This document shows positions 26,310-34,973 of a stretch of 64,000 bases of DNA, piece after piece. Both the position numbers and the translations under genes were made by a program. A model generated the notes under the pieces. That model had not been told where the DNA came from. It worked only from the letters and a program-made list of their open reading frames with translations, and searched no databases. The stretch's first letter is position 1; each line of letters opens with the position of its first letter. Source of the stretch: Lachnoanaerobaculum sp. OBRC5-5 (GTDB lineage Bacteria > Bacillota > Clostridia > Lachnospirales > Lachnospiraceae); the NCBI RefSeq assembly GCF_000296385.1, contig NZ_JH815185.1, forward strand, positions 1,736,391 through 1,800,390, given 5' to 3'.

Positions 26310-27956
26310 CTACTTATCCAAGGTCCTTGCTCTCTCAAGTGCCTTATCTATATTCTCACAGAAGTTTTCTCTTCCCGCTTTTTCTATAAATCCTGCCTTT
26401 TCCATTACTTTCATCGGTTGCTCATTTACATGGGATAATATCAAAGTCATATTTCTTTTTTTGCAAATCCCAAGTAATTCTTCCAAAGCTTCAAGTCCTG
26501 AAATATCCATTGCCGGTACATTTCTCATACGAAGAACCAGTACATTTTTTTCGGCTTCATTTGATATATTAAGTAAATCTTTTGTAGCACCAAAAAATAA
26601 TGCTCCGAAAATCTCATAGACTATTGTATTTTCAGGTACAGCCTTAAGGTCGGAATTCAGTGCATACTCATCCGAGTCTGATTTATCCACCCATTGGCGT
26701 ACATTTGTAATATCGGACATACGCTTTAGGAAAAGAAATGCCGCAAGAATCATACCGAACTTTATAGCCACTACAAGGTCAAAAAGTACCGTTAAAAATA
26801 AAGTAATCAATAAAACCGCAATATCACTTTTAGGCGCTGTTTTTATTATATGTAACACATTTCTCCATCCGCTCATATTGTAGCCGACTATAATAAGAAT
26901 TGCAGCCAGACAGCTCATAGGAATAAGAGATGCATATGGCATCAAGAATAACAATATCAGCATAAGTGTAATTGCATGAATCATACCTGCAATCGGTGTT
27001 CTTCCACCGTTTTTAACATTTGCAGCGGTTCTTGCAATAGCTCCTGTAGCAGGTATTCCTCCAAAAAGCGCCGACATTATATTACCGACTCCCTGTCCTA
27101 TAAGCTCTGCATTGGGACTGTGGTGACTCTCCGTCATTGTGTCTGAAACCACACAGGACAAAAGAGATTCTATGGCAGCCAATATTGCTATGGTAAATGC
27201 CGGTGAAACCATCAAGGAGATAAGCTCAGGTGATATATGAGGCACACTGAACTTTGGAAGTCCGGCTTTTATGGTATATAAATCCCCTATAGTTTTTACA
27301 GGGAGATTTCCGAACTTTACAATTAGAGTTGTAATTATAATTGCAATCAAAGAGCCGGGAATCTTTTTTGATACCTTTGGCCAGAATATCTGAATAAGAA
27401 GCGCCAAAAGACCTATTAAAAAGGTTGCGATATTTAATGTGTGAAAGTTCTTAAAAAGAGCAATCATCTTCTCCACAAATTCTGCCGGCACCGCTCCCAT
27501 ATCAAGTCCGAAAAAGTCTTTTATCTGTCCTGCCACTATGCTCACAGCAATTCCAAAGGTGAATCCTACCGTAATAGTCTTCGGTATAAACTTTATCAAA
27601 TCTCCAAGTCTAAAGATTCCCATAAGTATCAGCATAAATCCTGCCATTATGGTGGCAACTGTAAGTCCTGCCATTCCATACTGAGCCACTATACCATAGA
27701 TTATTATAACAAATGCCGCAGTCGGTCCACCTATTTGTACTATACTTCCACCTAAAAATGAGATAAAAAATCCTGCAACCACTGCCGTATAAAGCCCCTG
27801 CTCGGGATTTACACCTGATGCAATCGCCAGCGCTATCGACAGCGGCATTGCAATAATTGCAACTATGATACCTGAAATCAAGTCCTTTACAAACTGCTCT
27901 CCGGTATAACCTTTTAATGCTTCAAAAATCTTGGGTCTTATATAACTTAAGTCCAC
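26310..27956 (-). CDS. SulP family anion transporter with STAS domain
   Basis: 548 residues: about ten to twelve membrane segments (residues 20-420) followed by a STAS domain (about 440-548) with DISGLEALEELL. The SulP signature is IVQIGGPTAAFVIIIYG in the first third, and PATGAIARTAANVKNGGRTP in the middle. SulP proteins move sulfate, bicarbonate or dicarboxylates with protons or sodium. The likely start is a GTG with GGGAGGA just upstream. Separate from its neighbours by gaps of 51 and 168 bases. Substrate cannot be read from sequence. Confidence 0.92.
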   Translation of the reverse strand: MDLSYIRPKIFEALKGYTGEQFVKDLISGIIVAIIAMPLSIALAIASGVNPEQGLYTAVVAGFFISFLGGSIVQIGGPTAAFVIIIYGIVAQYGMAGLTVATIMAGFMLILMGIFRLGDLIKFIPKTITVGFTFGIAVSIVAGQIKDFFGLDMGAVPAEFVEKMIALFKNFHTLNIATFLIGLLALLIQIFWPKVSKKIPGSLIAIIITTLIVKFGNLPVKTIGDLYTIKAGLPKFSVPHISPELISLMVSPAFTIAILAAIESLLSCVVSDTMTESHHSPNAELIGQGVGNIMSALFGGIPATGAIARTAANVKNGGRTPIAGMIHAITLMLILLFLMPYASLIPMSCLAAILIIVGYNMSGWRNVLHIIKTAPKSDIAVLLITLFLTVLFDLVVAIKFGMILAAFLFLKRMSDITNVRQWVDKSDSDEYALNSDLKAVPENTIVYEIFGALFFGATKDLLNISNEAEKNVLVLRMRNVPAMDISGLEALEELLGICKKRNMTLILSHVNEQPMKVMEKAGFIEKAGRENFCENIDKALERARTLDK

Positions 27957-28124
27957 ATTTCCTCCCTTAAGTCCTAAAAAATTGAGTATTTACTCTTAGA
28001 ACTATGTAATTTTATGATAGCACAGACAAAATATGGTGTACAATACTTATGTATACAAAAATCAAACATATTATAAGCTTGAAATTCTTATGTCAAAAAT
28101 ACATATATGTTTTAAATTATATAT

Positions 28125-28547
28125 CTAATGTTCCATATTATTCCTTAGGATTGTACTTATATAATCCCCCTTATTCCTGCTTATGCATGCTGTCGCATAT
28201 GTCAAGGGTGATTTGGATGTAACTCCCTTATATTCAGGACTTTTTAAAACAGGCATACTATAGAATACATTCTTTTTATTCTCCAAATCTATAAACCACT
28301 TACCACCTATATATTTTCTGAAAGTCTCTCCAATATATACTGTCAAGTAATCAAGCGTTTTCTTATCTTTTATCAGCCCTTCGGCATCTTTATAATTAGC
28401 TAAGATCCATTTTTCCAGTTCATCCAATGACCCCATACTGTAGTCAAGTTTCAAGTTATTTTCTTTAGCAAATGTGTCTGTAAAATATTCCATTTTAAAA
28501 GGTATAAGAATTATCCACTCTTCAAAGTTTTCCCTAGTATAGCCCAT
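28125..28547 (-). CDS. Immunity-like small protein, copy A
   Basis: 140 residues, soluble, acidic, without signal or membrane segment. It belongs to a family with two further copies in this window (32161-32595 and 34525-34956). All share ENFEEWIILI at the start, a central LDYLTVYIGETFRK followed by IGG(K/E)WFIDL, and ATACI(S/N)R near the end. Copy A is the most different of the three. I do not recognise a named family; the GETFRK-IGG-W pattern is seen in small proteins of toxin-immunity loci, so immunity is a guess. GAGGAG precedes the ATG, and the DUF4143 ATPase gene ends 19 bases upstream, suggesting co-transcription. Confidence 0.75.
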   Translation of the reverse strand: MGYTRENFEEWIILIPFKMEYFTDTFAKENNLKLDYSMGSLDELEKWILANYKDAEGLIKDKKTLDYLTVYIGETFRKYIGGKWFIDLENKKNVFYSMPVLKSPEYKGVTSKSPLTYATACISRNKGDYISTILRNNMEH

Positions 28548-28566
28548 ATTTTTACTCTCCTCATTT

Positions 28567-29874
28567 CTATTTATCTGCGTATTCTCTAATTTTATAAATA
28601 TTATACAAAGGAATATTTGTCATCCAATCCTGCTCACGATAATCTGACATAGATGTACGAACAGCATACTTTGGATGATACTTTTCACAAAAAGCTTTAA
28701 GACTCTTTGCTCTCAAATTTTCTTCCGCCTTAACCTCCAGTGGAATTATAGATGTTTTGCCTTGAATCATAAAATCTATCTCACCACCTGAATTAGATGC
28801 GGAATAATAATAAGGCTCTATACCTTCCGATGCAATAAGTTGCTGCAAAACATACTGCTCTGTCAATGCTCCCTTAAATTCAGTAAAAATTCTGTTGCCG
28901 TCAATAATCACTTGAGCATTCAAATCTGTCATAGCTATCAACAAACCGATATCAAGCAGATACACTTTAAATGCATCAAGGTCAAGATAAGCTTTCAATG
29001 GAAGCGCTACTTTTCCAACTCTTTGTACCTTATGGATCAACCCGCAATCTAAAAGCCACTGTAATGCAAGTTCAAAGTCCTTTGCTCTTGAACCCTTTCT
29101 GACTTGTCCATAGATGTATTTTTTATTTTCTTTTGCCAACTGCATTGGAATAGAATCCCACACAAGATTCAGTCTTGGAACAAGTGAAACTTCTGCATGC
29201 TTTGAAAAGTCTTGTTGATAATAATTCAAAAGGTTTTTCTGTATTTCTCTCACTTGTTTAAAATCTTTACTGTCAACATAAGTTTTTGCAACCTCAGGCA
29301 TTCCACCTACATAGTAGTATTCACGAAGTCTTTCTATATATTTAGTCTTAAACATTGTTATCATATCTGTATCATCACTTTGGAGTACATTTGCAAAACG
29401 TTCTTCACCTAAAGCATATAAAAACTCAAGAAAGGTCAATGGGTAAAGATCCATAAAGTCAACCTTGCCTACAGGAAATGATGTTCCTTTATGAAGAGCT
29501 ACGCCTAATAATGAACCTGCTGCTACTATTGCATACTCCGGTGCATTCTCACAAAAGTATTTCAATGAAGATAGAGCCTTTGGTACCTCTTGTACTTCAT
29601 CAAATATCAATAAAGTATTTTCTGCATCAATAGAAACTCCTGTTTCTATACTGATTGCCAATAAAATCCTGTCTATATTGATATCGCCATCAAATACCTG
29701 CTCCAACCTTTTATTATTATCAAAATTTACATAAGCAACTTTTTCAAAGCATGTTCTTCCGAACTCCTTCATCAGCCAGGTTTTTCCAACCTGTCTTGCC
29801 CCTCTGATAATCAAAGGCTTTCTATTTTGTTTATCCTTCCATTCTATAAGTTTTTCAAGTGCAAAACGCTTCAT
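28567..29874 (-). CDS. AAA ATPase with DUF4143 domain
   Basis: 435 residues. The N-terminal P-loop domain has RGARQVGKTWL near residue 25 and Walker B LLIFDEVQE near 90. The C-terminal DUF4143 domain ends with GEIDFMI and PLEVKA near 370-385, a pattern like the PD-(D/E)xK nuclease core. These proteins are common in bacterial and archaeal genomes, often in defence or mobile regions, and their role is not established. GGGAGGT precedes the ATG. Two and a half copies of a 32-base tandem repeat lie 80-160 bases upstream. It is followed closely by the immunity-like copy A. Confidence 0.9.
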   Translation of the reverse strand: MKRFALEKLIEWKDKQNRKPLIIRGARQVGKTWLMKEFGRTCFEKVAYVNFDNNKRLEQVFDGDINIDRILLAISIETGVSIDAENTLLIFDEVQEVPKALSSLKYFCENAPEYAIVAAGSLLGVALHKGTSFPVGKVDFMDLYPLTFLEFLYALGEERFANVLQSDDTDMITMFKTKYIERLREYYYVGGMPEVAKTYVDSKDFKQVREIQKNLLNYYQQDFSKHAEVSLVPRLNLVWDSIPMQLAKENKKYIYGQVRKGSRAKDFELALQWLLDCGLIHKVQRVGKVALPLKAYLDLDAFKVYLLDIGLLIAMTDLNAQVIIDGNRIFTEFKGALTEQYVLQQLIASEGIEPYYYSASNSGGEIDFMIQGKTSIIPLEVKAEENLRAKSLKAFCEKYHPKYAVRTSMSDYREQDWMTNIPLYNIYKIREYADK

Positions 29875-29957
29875 AAGGTCTACCTCCCAAAATACTTCTA
29901 TAAAAAAATACTCTTTTTTATATATTAGAGGTTTAAAAGCATTTCGTCAATATTTTT

Positions 29958-30034
29958 AAGGCCGTAAAAATGTAATTTATTACACTTTTAAGGCCATAAA
30001 AATGCAATTTACTACACTTTTAAGGCTGTAAAAT
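29958..30034. repeat. 32-bp tandem repeat, about 2.4 copies
   Basis: Units begin AAGGCCGTAAAAATG (29958), AAGGCCATAAAAATG (29990) and AAGGCTGTAAAAT (30022), each 32 bases apart, and each full unit holds the palindrome-like GTAATTTATTAC or GCAATTTACTAC. They lie in the gap between the DUF4143 ATPase gene and the DUF364-like gene, upstream of the ATPase start, where they could bind a regulator. Confidence 0.8.
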
Positions 30035-30063
30035 CGTTTTCTGCTTATAAATCTAAATTTTTT

Positions 30064-30897
30064 TTACATTCCCTGCTTATTGTAGATTACTATTCTTTCG
30101 GCGCTCTTGCCGAAGAAATGATAACCTGAGCCTCCCTCACTTATAACATCAAGCAGCTCATCAGGTTTTGTCACCAAGATACCGCCCATTACAGTCACTC
30201 CTCTTTTAAAGAATGCATCAGGTATCATACCTGCTGTAGGACCTGTAACCAAAACATCGGCACCGGGTTTACACATAGCCAGTAAATCCGGTAATGTATC
30301 ATTAAGTATAGTAACACCTGTAATAACATCAAGGTCGGAATCCGGCAGATACAAATCAGCATCCTTTGCAGGTGCAAAATGTTCCAGCTCCTTTCCCTTT
30401 AGAGTACATGAGTCCATCTCCAGAACTTTAAAATCGGCATCTGCTGCAAGTAACTTTTTAAGCATCGGTACCAAAGCACCTATTACAACACTTTTTTTAC
30501 CCTGAGGGATTTCCATAACATCAAAAGAATCTACATCTGTCTCTATTTTATACTCCAAATTCTTATTTTCTTCCCAGTAACAAGCCGAAAGTGCATTAAG
30601 TGTTGCAATAGCCAATGTCTTTCTGAGAATATTTGCATGTGAAAGATCGTCCAAATAACTTTTTACACTCCTTCCGCCAAGTTTACCTGATAAAGGCATA
30701 GCCTTTGCGGAGCTTGGACAGCATACAGCCTCAGGAATCTCCTTAACAGGAGTAAAACAAAGCCCTCCATGACCTGTACTTAATTTTACTCCTGAAAAGA
30801 ACAGTCCGAACACCGCCCTTTCAACTACCATTTTATCCAGTCTCTCTTCAAAATACTCTTTTAAAATATCGGCACTTTCCTGTAATAATATATTCAT
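30064..30897 (-). CDS. DUF4213/DUF364 family protein
   Basis: 277 residues. The N-terminal part (about 1-90, with FGLFFSGVKLSTGHGGLCFTP) matches DUF4213, and the C-terminal Rossmann-like part (about 110-277, with VVIGALVPMLKKL, DLYLPDSDLDVITGVTILND and VTGPTAGMIPDAFF) matches DUF364, a putative heavy-metal chelation or metal-handling domain with SAM-synthetase-like fold. Function is not established. It stands alone, divergent from the plus-strand membrane protein gene. Two motifs are quoted only to help recognition. Confidence 0.8.
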   Translation of the reverse strand: MNILLQESADILKEYFEERLDKMVVERAVFGLFFSGVKLSTGHGGLCFTPVKEIPEAVCCPSSAKAMPLSGKLGGRSVKSYLDDLSHANILRKTLAIATLNALSACYWEENKNLEYKIETDVDSFDVMEIPQGKKSVVIGALVPMLKKLLAADADFKVLEMDSCTLKGKELEHFAPAKDADLYLPDSDLDVITGVTILNDTLPDLLAMCKPGADVLVTGPTAGMIPDAFFKRGVTVMGGILVTKPDELLDVISEGGSGYHFFGKSAERIVIYNKQGM

Positions 30898-31028
30898 ACT
30901 TTAATTCCTTTCCGTCTAAGACTCACCGGCAAACTGATTATAGATTCCTATTATTTTTGCAACAGCTATTATACTCTTACCCTTAATATCATATACTATT
31001 CCATTAAATATATAATATCAATAATATA

Positions 31029-31057
31029 TCGCAAATTATTATGTAAAATGATATAAT
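31029..31057 (+). promoter_or_regulatory. Promoter of membrane protein paralogue 1
   Basis: TCGCAA at 31029-31034, 17-base spacer, TATAAT at 31052-31057, with AAAATGA just before the -10. The same pattern (TCGTAA, 17 bases, TATAAT, AAAATGA) precedes paralogue 2 at 40165-40193, so the promoter was duplicated together with the gene and conserved. Confidence 0.65.
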
Positions 31058-31093
31058 ATAACCGTTTATCCGTAATCAAACAGGAGGGATATT

Positions 31094-32119
31094 ATGGGAT
31101 TTTTTATATCTACATTAGTCTTTGGTATATTTTCACTGCTATGCTTTATTTTAGCTGTTTTTATATACTTCAGACTGCTGATAGCTGTTTGTACTTTTAA
31201 GAAGCTCCCTAATTGGATATATGCTTTAGGACAATATATACAGATTACAAGGAGGTCTGTTCAATTTGATAATATCACCGATAAGCCCGCACTTATAGAG
31301 GCGAGCGTTTTTATGGTGTGTATTATTTTAGTTAATATAATAGTTACCGGTGTGAATTATTTCAAATTACACAATATTGGAAAAGCAATTTTTTCCTGTT
31401 TAAAAATGCAGTTTGCTGTAATTATAGCTGCAATAATACTTTCCGGAATTATCAGACCGTTTATACGTTTTTTGATACCCTCATACCGTACAAAATATTC
31501 TTACTCAACTACCAATGCGTTGGATGTACTTATGTTTTTCTACTCATTTGCATTTACTTTTTTTATATCTATAGCAGGTATTCCTGCTAAGCCTGTAAAT
31601 GTGCAGATAGCAGGAACTGATGTGATTATCGGAACAACAAAGGCATCCGCTCTTCTTGATAACGGCTTTACCTTTAAAGACAAAAATGCAGACAGTGAGA
31701 TCATAAATACTCGAAGTGACCACTTTTCCTATGGAGAATATTTGGAATTATATCTTGGTGACAAATCTTTCGGTCATGTTTGTGTCACACCTACATGGAA
31801 GGACTCGGATGAACTTAAAAACTGTACTGTAACATCCTTTAAGGTTACACCCGATGATACGGATTTATCTGCCGTGAAGATTAACAATGTAGCGCTGTCG
31901 GACTTAGATCTTAACGACTTTGAAAATAAAGATTTGACAGATATTTTTTCACTGCATCCTATAGATTATGATGAGATGAAAGGTCCTTATTACTTTGTAC
32001 TAACATTACAAACTCAGGACTATTCTATGTGGAAACGCTATCGTATAGAAGCCGATTTTAACTCCGATAACAGTCTTTCATACTACAATGTTATGGCACA
32101 ACATACTATATGGGAATAA
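31094..32119 (+). CDS. Unrecognised 341-residue membrane protein, paralogue 1
   Basis: Four predicted membrane segments (about 5-30, 70-90, 103-125, 150-172) and a soluble C-terminal domain of about 165 residues, probably outside the cell. The C-terminal domain has PVNVQIAGTDVIIGTTKAS, DADSEI-like NADSEIINTRSDHF, TDIFSLHPIDYDEM and the ending AQHTIWE. Two other genes (40232-41257 and 41270-42295) encode the same family, all exactly 341 residues. I recognise no named domain. The gene faces the immunity-like copy B, sharing a two-way terminator. AGGAGGG lies before the ATG. A sensor or surface-stress role is possible but unproven. Confidence 0.75.
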   Translation: MGFFISTLVFGIFSLLCFILAVFIYFRLLIAVCTFKKLPNWIYALGQYIQITRRSVQFDNITDKPALIEASVFMVCIILVNIIVTGVNYFKLHNIGKAIFSCLKMQFAVIIAAIILSGIIRPFIRFLIPSYRTKYSYSTTNALDVLMFFYSFAFTFFISIAGIPAKPVNVQIAGTDVIIGTTKASALLDNGFTFKDKNADSEIINTRSDHFSYGEYLELYLGDKSFGHVCVTPTWKDSDELKNCTVTSFKVTPDDTDLSAVKINNVALSDLDLNDFENKDLTDIFSLHPIDYDEMKGPYYFVLTLQTQDYSMWKRYRIEADFNSDNSLSYYNVMAQHTIWE

Positions 32120-32152
32120 AAAAAGGGAAAGCTTAAGCGGCTTTCCTTTTTT
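32118..32152. terminator. Bidirectional terminator between convergent genes
   Basis: An A-run, GGGAAAGC, loop TTAAGC, GGCTTTCC and a T-run form a stem that works in both directions. It lies between membrane protein paralogue 1 (plus) and immunity-like copy B (minus). Confidence 0.85.
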
Positions 32153-32160
32153 ATATCAGA

Positions 32161-32595
32161 TTATATAATATTCATATTTTCCATACAGTTTTTCAGTATT
32201 GTGCTTATATAATTGCCCTTTTTTCTGTTGATACATGCAGTCGCATATGTCATTGGAGCTTTGTATACTTCTCCTATATAATCGGAACTTGTCAAAACAG
32301 GCATGGAATAGTACGCATTCTTTTTATTTTTCAAATCTATAAACCATTCTCCTCCTATATACTTCCTGAAAGTCTCGCCGATGTATACTGTCAAATAGTC
32401 CAGAGTTTTGGCATCACCTATCAAGTCCTTTATCTCACTGTAATTAGTGAGAATCCAATTTTCAATCTCATCCAGCGACTCTATACTGTAGTCGAGTTTT
32501 AAATTATTTTCTTTTGCAAATGTATCTGTAAAATACTCCATTTTAGAGTCTATAAGAATAATCCATTCTTCAAAGTTTTCCTCGGTATAAGCCAT
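32161..32595 (-). CDS. Immunity-like small protein, copy B
   Basis: 144 residues; the ATG at 32595 is chosen because copies A and C begin at the same point (MAYT/MGYT); a TTG four codons earlier is unlikely. It differs from copy C by only about a dozen residues, so the two arose by recent duplication. Soluble and acidic, with LDYLTVYIGETFRKYIGG in the centre. It is convergent with membrane protein paralogue 1. Function unknown; immunity to a toxin is a guess from size, duplication and context. Confidence 0.72.
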   Translation of the reverse strand: MAYTEENFEEWIILIDSKMEYFTDTFAKENNLKLDYSIESLDEIENWILTNYSEIKDLIGDAKTLDYLTVYIGETFRKYIGGEWFIDLKNKKNAYYSMPVLTSSDYIGEVYKAPMTYATACINRKKGNYISTILKNCMENMNII

Positions 32596-32840
32596 TTTTA
32601 TATCCAACTTTCTTAATTTATATAAATATTCTCCAACTCACTCAATACTCTATAATTGAATATATATTCCTATTTAGTATAATCATACATAGATGTAAAT
32701 ACAATATATTTCTTATACATTAGATTAAGGTAAATATAATTTATAAACTCAAAATTTTTAAGTATATTTAGCAAAATTATAAATAGATTTTTGTACAAAT
32801 ATATAGTAAAATTAAATTAAAATTTATGGAGGTGAAATTT

Positions 32841-34439
32841 ATGTTCAAAAAAATCACATCGAAACTTCCCGTTATTTTCTGTTTTTTAGTAACATGTCTT
32901 TTTGTTGTATTCGCATCAGCCTGCTCATCAGGTAAAAAATCCAAGGCGGAATCTCAAAAAAGTACAAGTTCCAATAAGTTTTCTCTTTATTTAAAGGGAG
33001 ACAATTTGTATATGGCTCGCTATAATAACTCTGAAATTATAGACTTGGGACCTTGTACAACTAACGGAAGTGTTATGAAAAAGTTTTCTATAGCACCACA
33101 CAGTAAAGATACCGATTTATTCTGTTCATTTTCAGATTATGATGGAGAAACCTATACACTTTATACATCTACATCAAAATCACCTACCAAGCGAACCAAG
33201 GTAGCCGAAAAAGTCACAGTACATCATATCTTAAAAAACGGTGACATACTCTATATTTCAAATAAAGAGTTGTTTTTAAATAAAAAAGGTAAATCCATCA
33301 GTCTATTTAAAGAAAAGGAAGAAACGAGATACATACTTTCTAAGGCTCAGGATAAGCTTTTAATTATTCCCAATAGTCGTAATTATGGCAAAGAGGACTT
33401 GGCAAATGTATATTTAATTGATATATATAAAGGTACTAATACAGTGTACTCAGATGTTAACATTAATTCTTTAGATTATTCTTATGATTTTGATAAAATA
33501 TGCTATATTAAGAATAATACATTATATCAGTTAAAAGACGGAAACTCAAAAGTAATAGTAAAGGGTATTGAAAAACCATATAATTACATTACTTTTTCTT
33601 CTGATAAAGTCATCTACGCTTCTAAGACTAATGAGCCTGCATCTCTCTATAGATTTGACTTTAACGGTAATGAGGAATTAGTCAGTGATACATTTGTAGA
33701 CTTTGTAGAATTTAAGAAAGAAGAAGATTTACTGGCATATACTGAAAAAAATTCCAAAGGTGAAAATATTCTAACAATTAAACAAAACGGTAAAATACTG
33801 GGAGAATATGAAGATATACAGGGAAACCGTGACAAACTAAGTGAAGCATTGCCTTCCAAATCAAAACATTGGTATTTTTACTCTGAAGAAAATATGAAGC
33901 TTTGGAAGGTTGTTTTAGAAGGAAGTAAAAAAGGTAAAATTGAACTTTTAAATACAAATATAAGTGCTTTTTATGATTTTGCTTACTCACAGGACTCTAA
34001 GAAGGAAAATAATAGTTTATTGTATATAGCAAAAATCGAAGGAAACGACTACTATTCTTTATTCTTGGATAAAAATATTATCAATGAAAATGTAGGCAAA
34101 TATTATCCGTCAGCACATTTAGAAAATATCGGTACTGAGAGTTATATAATATACGCTGATACTCTATCACAGACTTCATATGAAGATGATAATGATACAT
34201 ATCATATTTGGGAAAACGGTAAGGATACTGAAATTGTAAAAAATATAAAGGATTATTCCGGATATACACCATATGTGAATAAATTCGAAAAAACATATTT
34301 CTTAACGGATTATGACGAAACACAAGGAGCAGGTACTTTAAAACAATATTTAAATGGAGAACTTAAGGATATAGACAGTGATGTAAAGGGCTTTGTAAAA
34401 AATAATACAATTTCATTTAGCACTATATTAGATAATTAA
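32841..34439 (+). CDS. Lipoprotein of unknown function with propeller-like repeats
   Basis: 532 residues from the ATG at 32841, with GGAGGTG just upstream. The N-terminus has a hydrophobic signal and the cysteine of a lipobox (FASACSSG, about residue 28), so the protein is lipid-anchored outside the cell. The rest has repeated motifs such as DNLYMARYNN, GDILYISNKELF and NNTLYQLKDG, spaced as in beta-propellers of the TolB/DUF5050 type. No catalytic motif was recognised. It is convergent with immunity-like copy C, and the gap holds a structured element at 34439-34509. Confidence 0.75.
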   Translation: MFKKITSKLPVIFCFLVTCLFVVFASACSSGKKSKAESQKSTSSNKFSLYLKGDNLYMARYNNSEIIDLGPCTTNGSVMKKFSIAPHSKDTDLFCSFSDYDGETYTLYTSTSKSPTKRTKVAEKVTVHHILKNGDILYISNKELFLNKKGKSISLFKEKEETRYILSKAQDKLLIIPNSRNYGKEDLANVYLIDIYKGTNTVYSDVNINSLDYSYDFDKICYIKNNTLYQLKDGNSKVIVKGIEKPYNYITFSSDKVIYASKTNEPASLYRFDFNGNEELVSDTFVDFVEFKKEEDLLAYTEKNSKGENILTIKQNGKILGEYEDIQGNRDKLSEALPSKSKHWYFYSEENMKLWKVVLEGSKKGKIELLNTNISAFYDFAYSQDSKKENNSLLYIAKIEGNDYYSLFLDKNIINENVGKYYPSAHLENIGTESYIIYADTLSQTSYEDDNDTYHIWENGKDTEIVKNIKDYSGYTPYVNKFEKTYFLTDYDETQGAGTLKQYLNGELKDIDSDVKGFVKNNTISFSTILDN

Positions 34440-34509
34440 AGATATAAATACTGCCGGAGTCGCACGCGACCCATGTGGATCACGTAAGGCTCCGGTAGCA
34501 ATATATCTT
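34439..34509. other. GC-rich structured element between convergent genes
   Basis: A 71-base segment folds as nested stems: AAGATATA (34439-34446) with TATATCTT (34502-34509); TGCCGGAG (34452-34459) with CTCCGGTA (34490-34497); inside are GTCG/CGAC (34459-34470) and ATGTG/CACGT (34473-34485). The core is far richer in G and C than the flanks. There is no T-run, so it is not a standard terminator. It could be a REP-like mobile element, a structured RNA, or a processing site. Confidence 0.6.
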
Positions 34510-34524
34510 CTAAAGTATTATACT

Positions 34525-34956
34525 CTACTTTCCCATGTCTTCCAGACAGTTTTTCAGTATCGTACTTATATAATTGCCCTTTTTTCTGTTGATACATGCA
34601 GTTGCAAATGTCATCGGTGCTATATATCTCTCTCCTATGTAATCAGGACTTGTCAAAACAGGCATGGAATAGTATGCATTCTTTTTATTTTTTAAATCTA
34701 TAAACCACTCTCCACCTATATGTTTCCTGAAAGTCTCGCCTATATATACCGTCAAATAGTCTAAGGTCTTAGTATCTCCTATCAAATCCTTTATCTCACT
34801 GTAATTAGTTAGGATCCAATTTTCAATCTCGTCCAATGACTCTATACTGTAGTCAAGTTTTAAATTATTTTCTTTTGCAAATGAATCTGTAAAATACTCC
34901 ATTTTAGAGTCTATAAGAATTATCCATTCTTCAAAGTTTTCCTTGGTATACGCCAT
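34525..34956 (-). CDS. Immunity-like small protein, copy C
   Basis: 143 residues, nearly identical to copy B (32161-32595) apart from about a dozen changes, for example RKHIGG for RKYIGG and SSDYIGE-to-SPDYIGE. The high identity over the full length, and much lower likeness of the surrounding DNA, suggests recent gene duplication or conversion. It follows the aldehyde dehydrogenase gene after 17 bases, so it may be read from that transcript. Function unknown. Confidence 0.72.
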   Translation of the reverse strand: MAYTKENFEEWIILIDSKMEYFTDSFAKENNLKLDYSIESLDEIENWILTNYSEIKDLIGDTKTLDYLTVYIGETFRKHIGGEWFIDLKNKKNAYYSMPVLTSPDYIGERYIAPMTFATACINRKKGNYISTILKNCLEDMGK

Positions 34957-34973
34957 ATTTTGTCTCCGACTTT

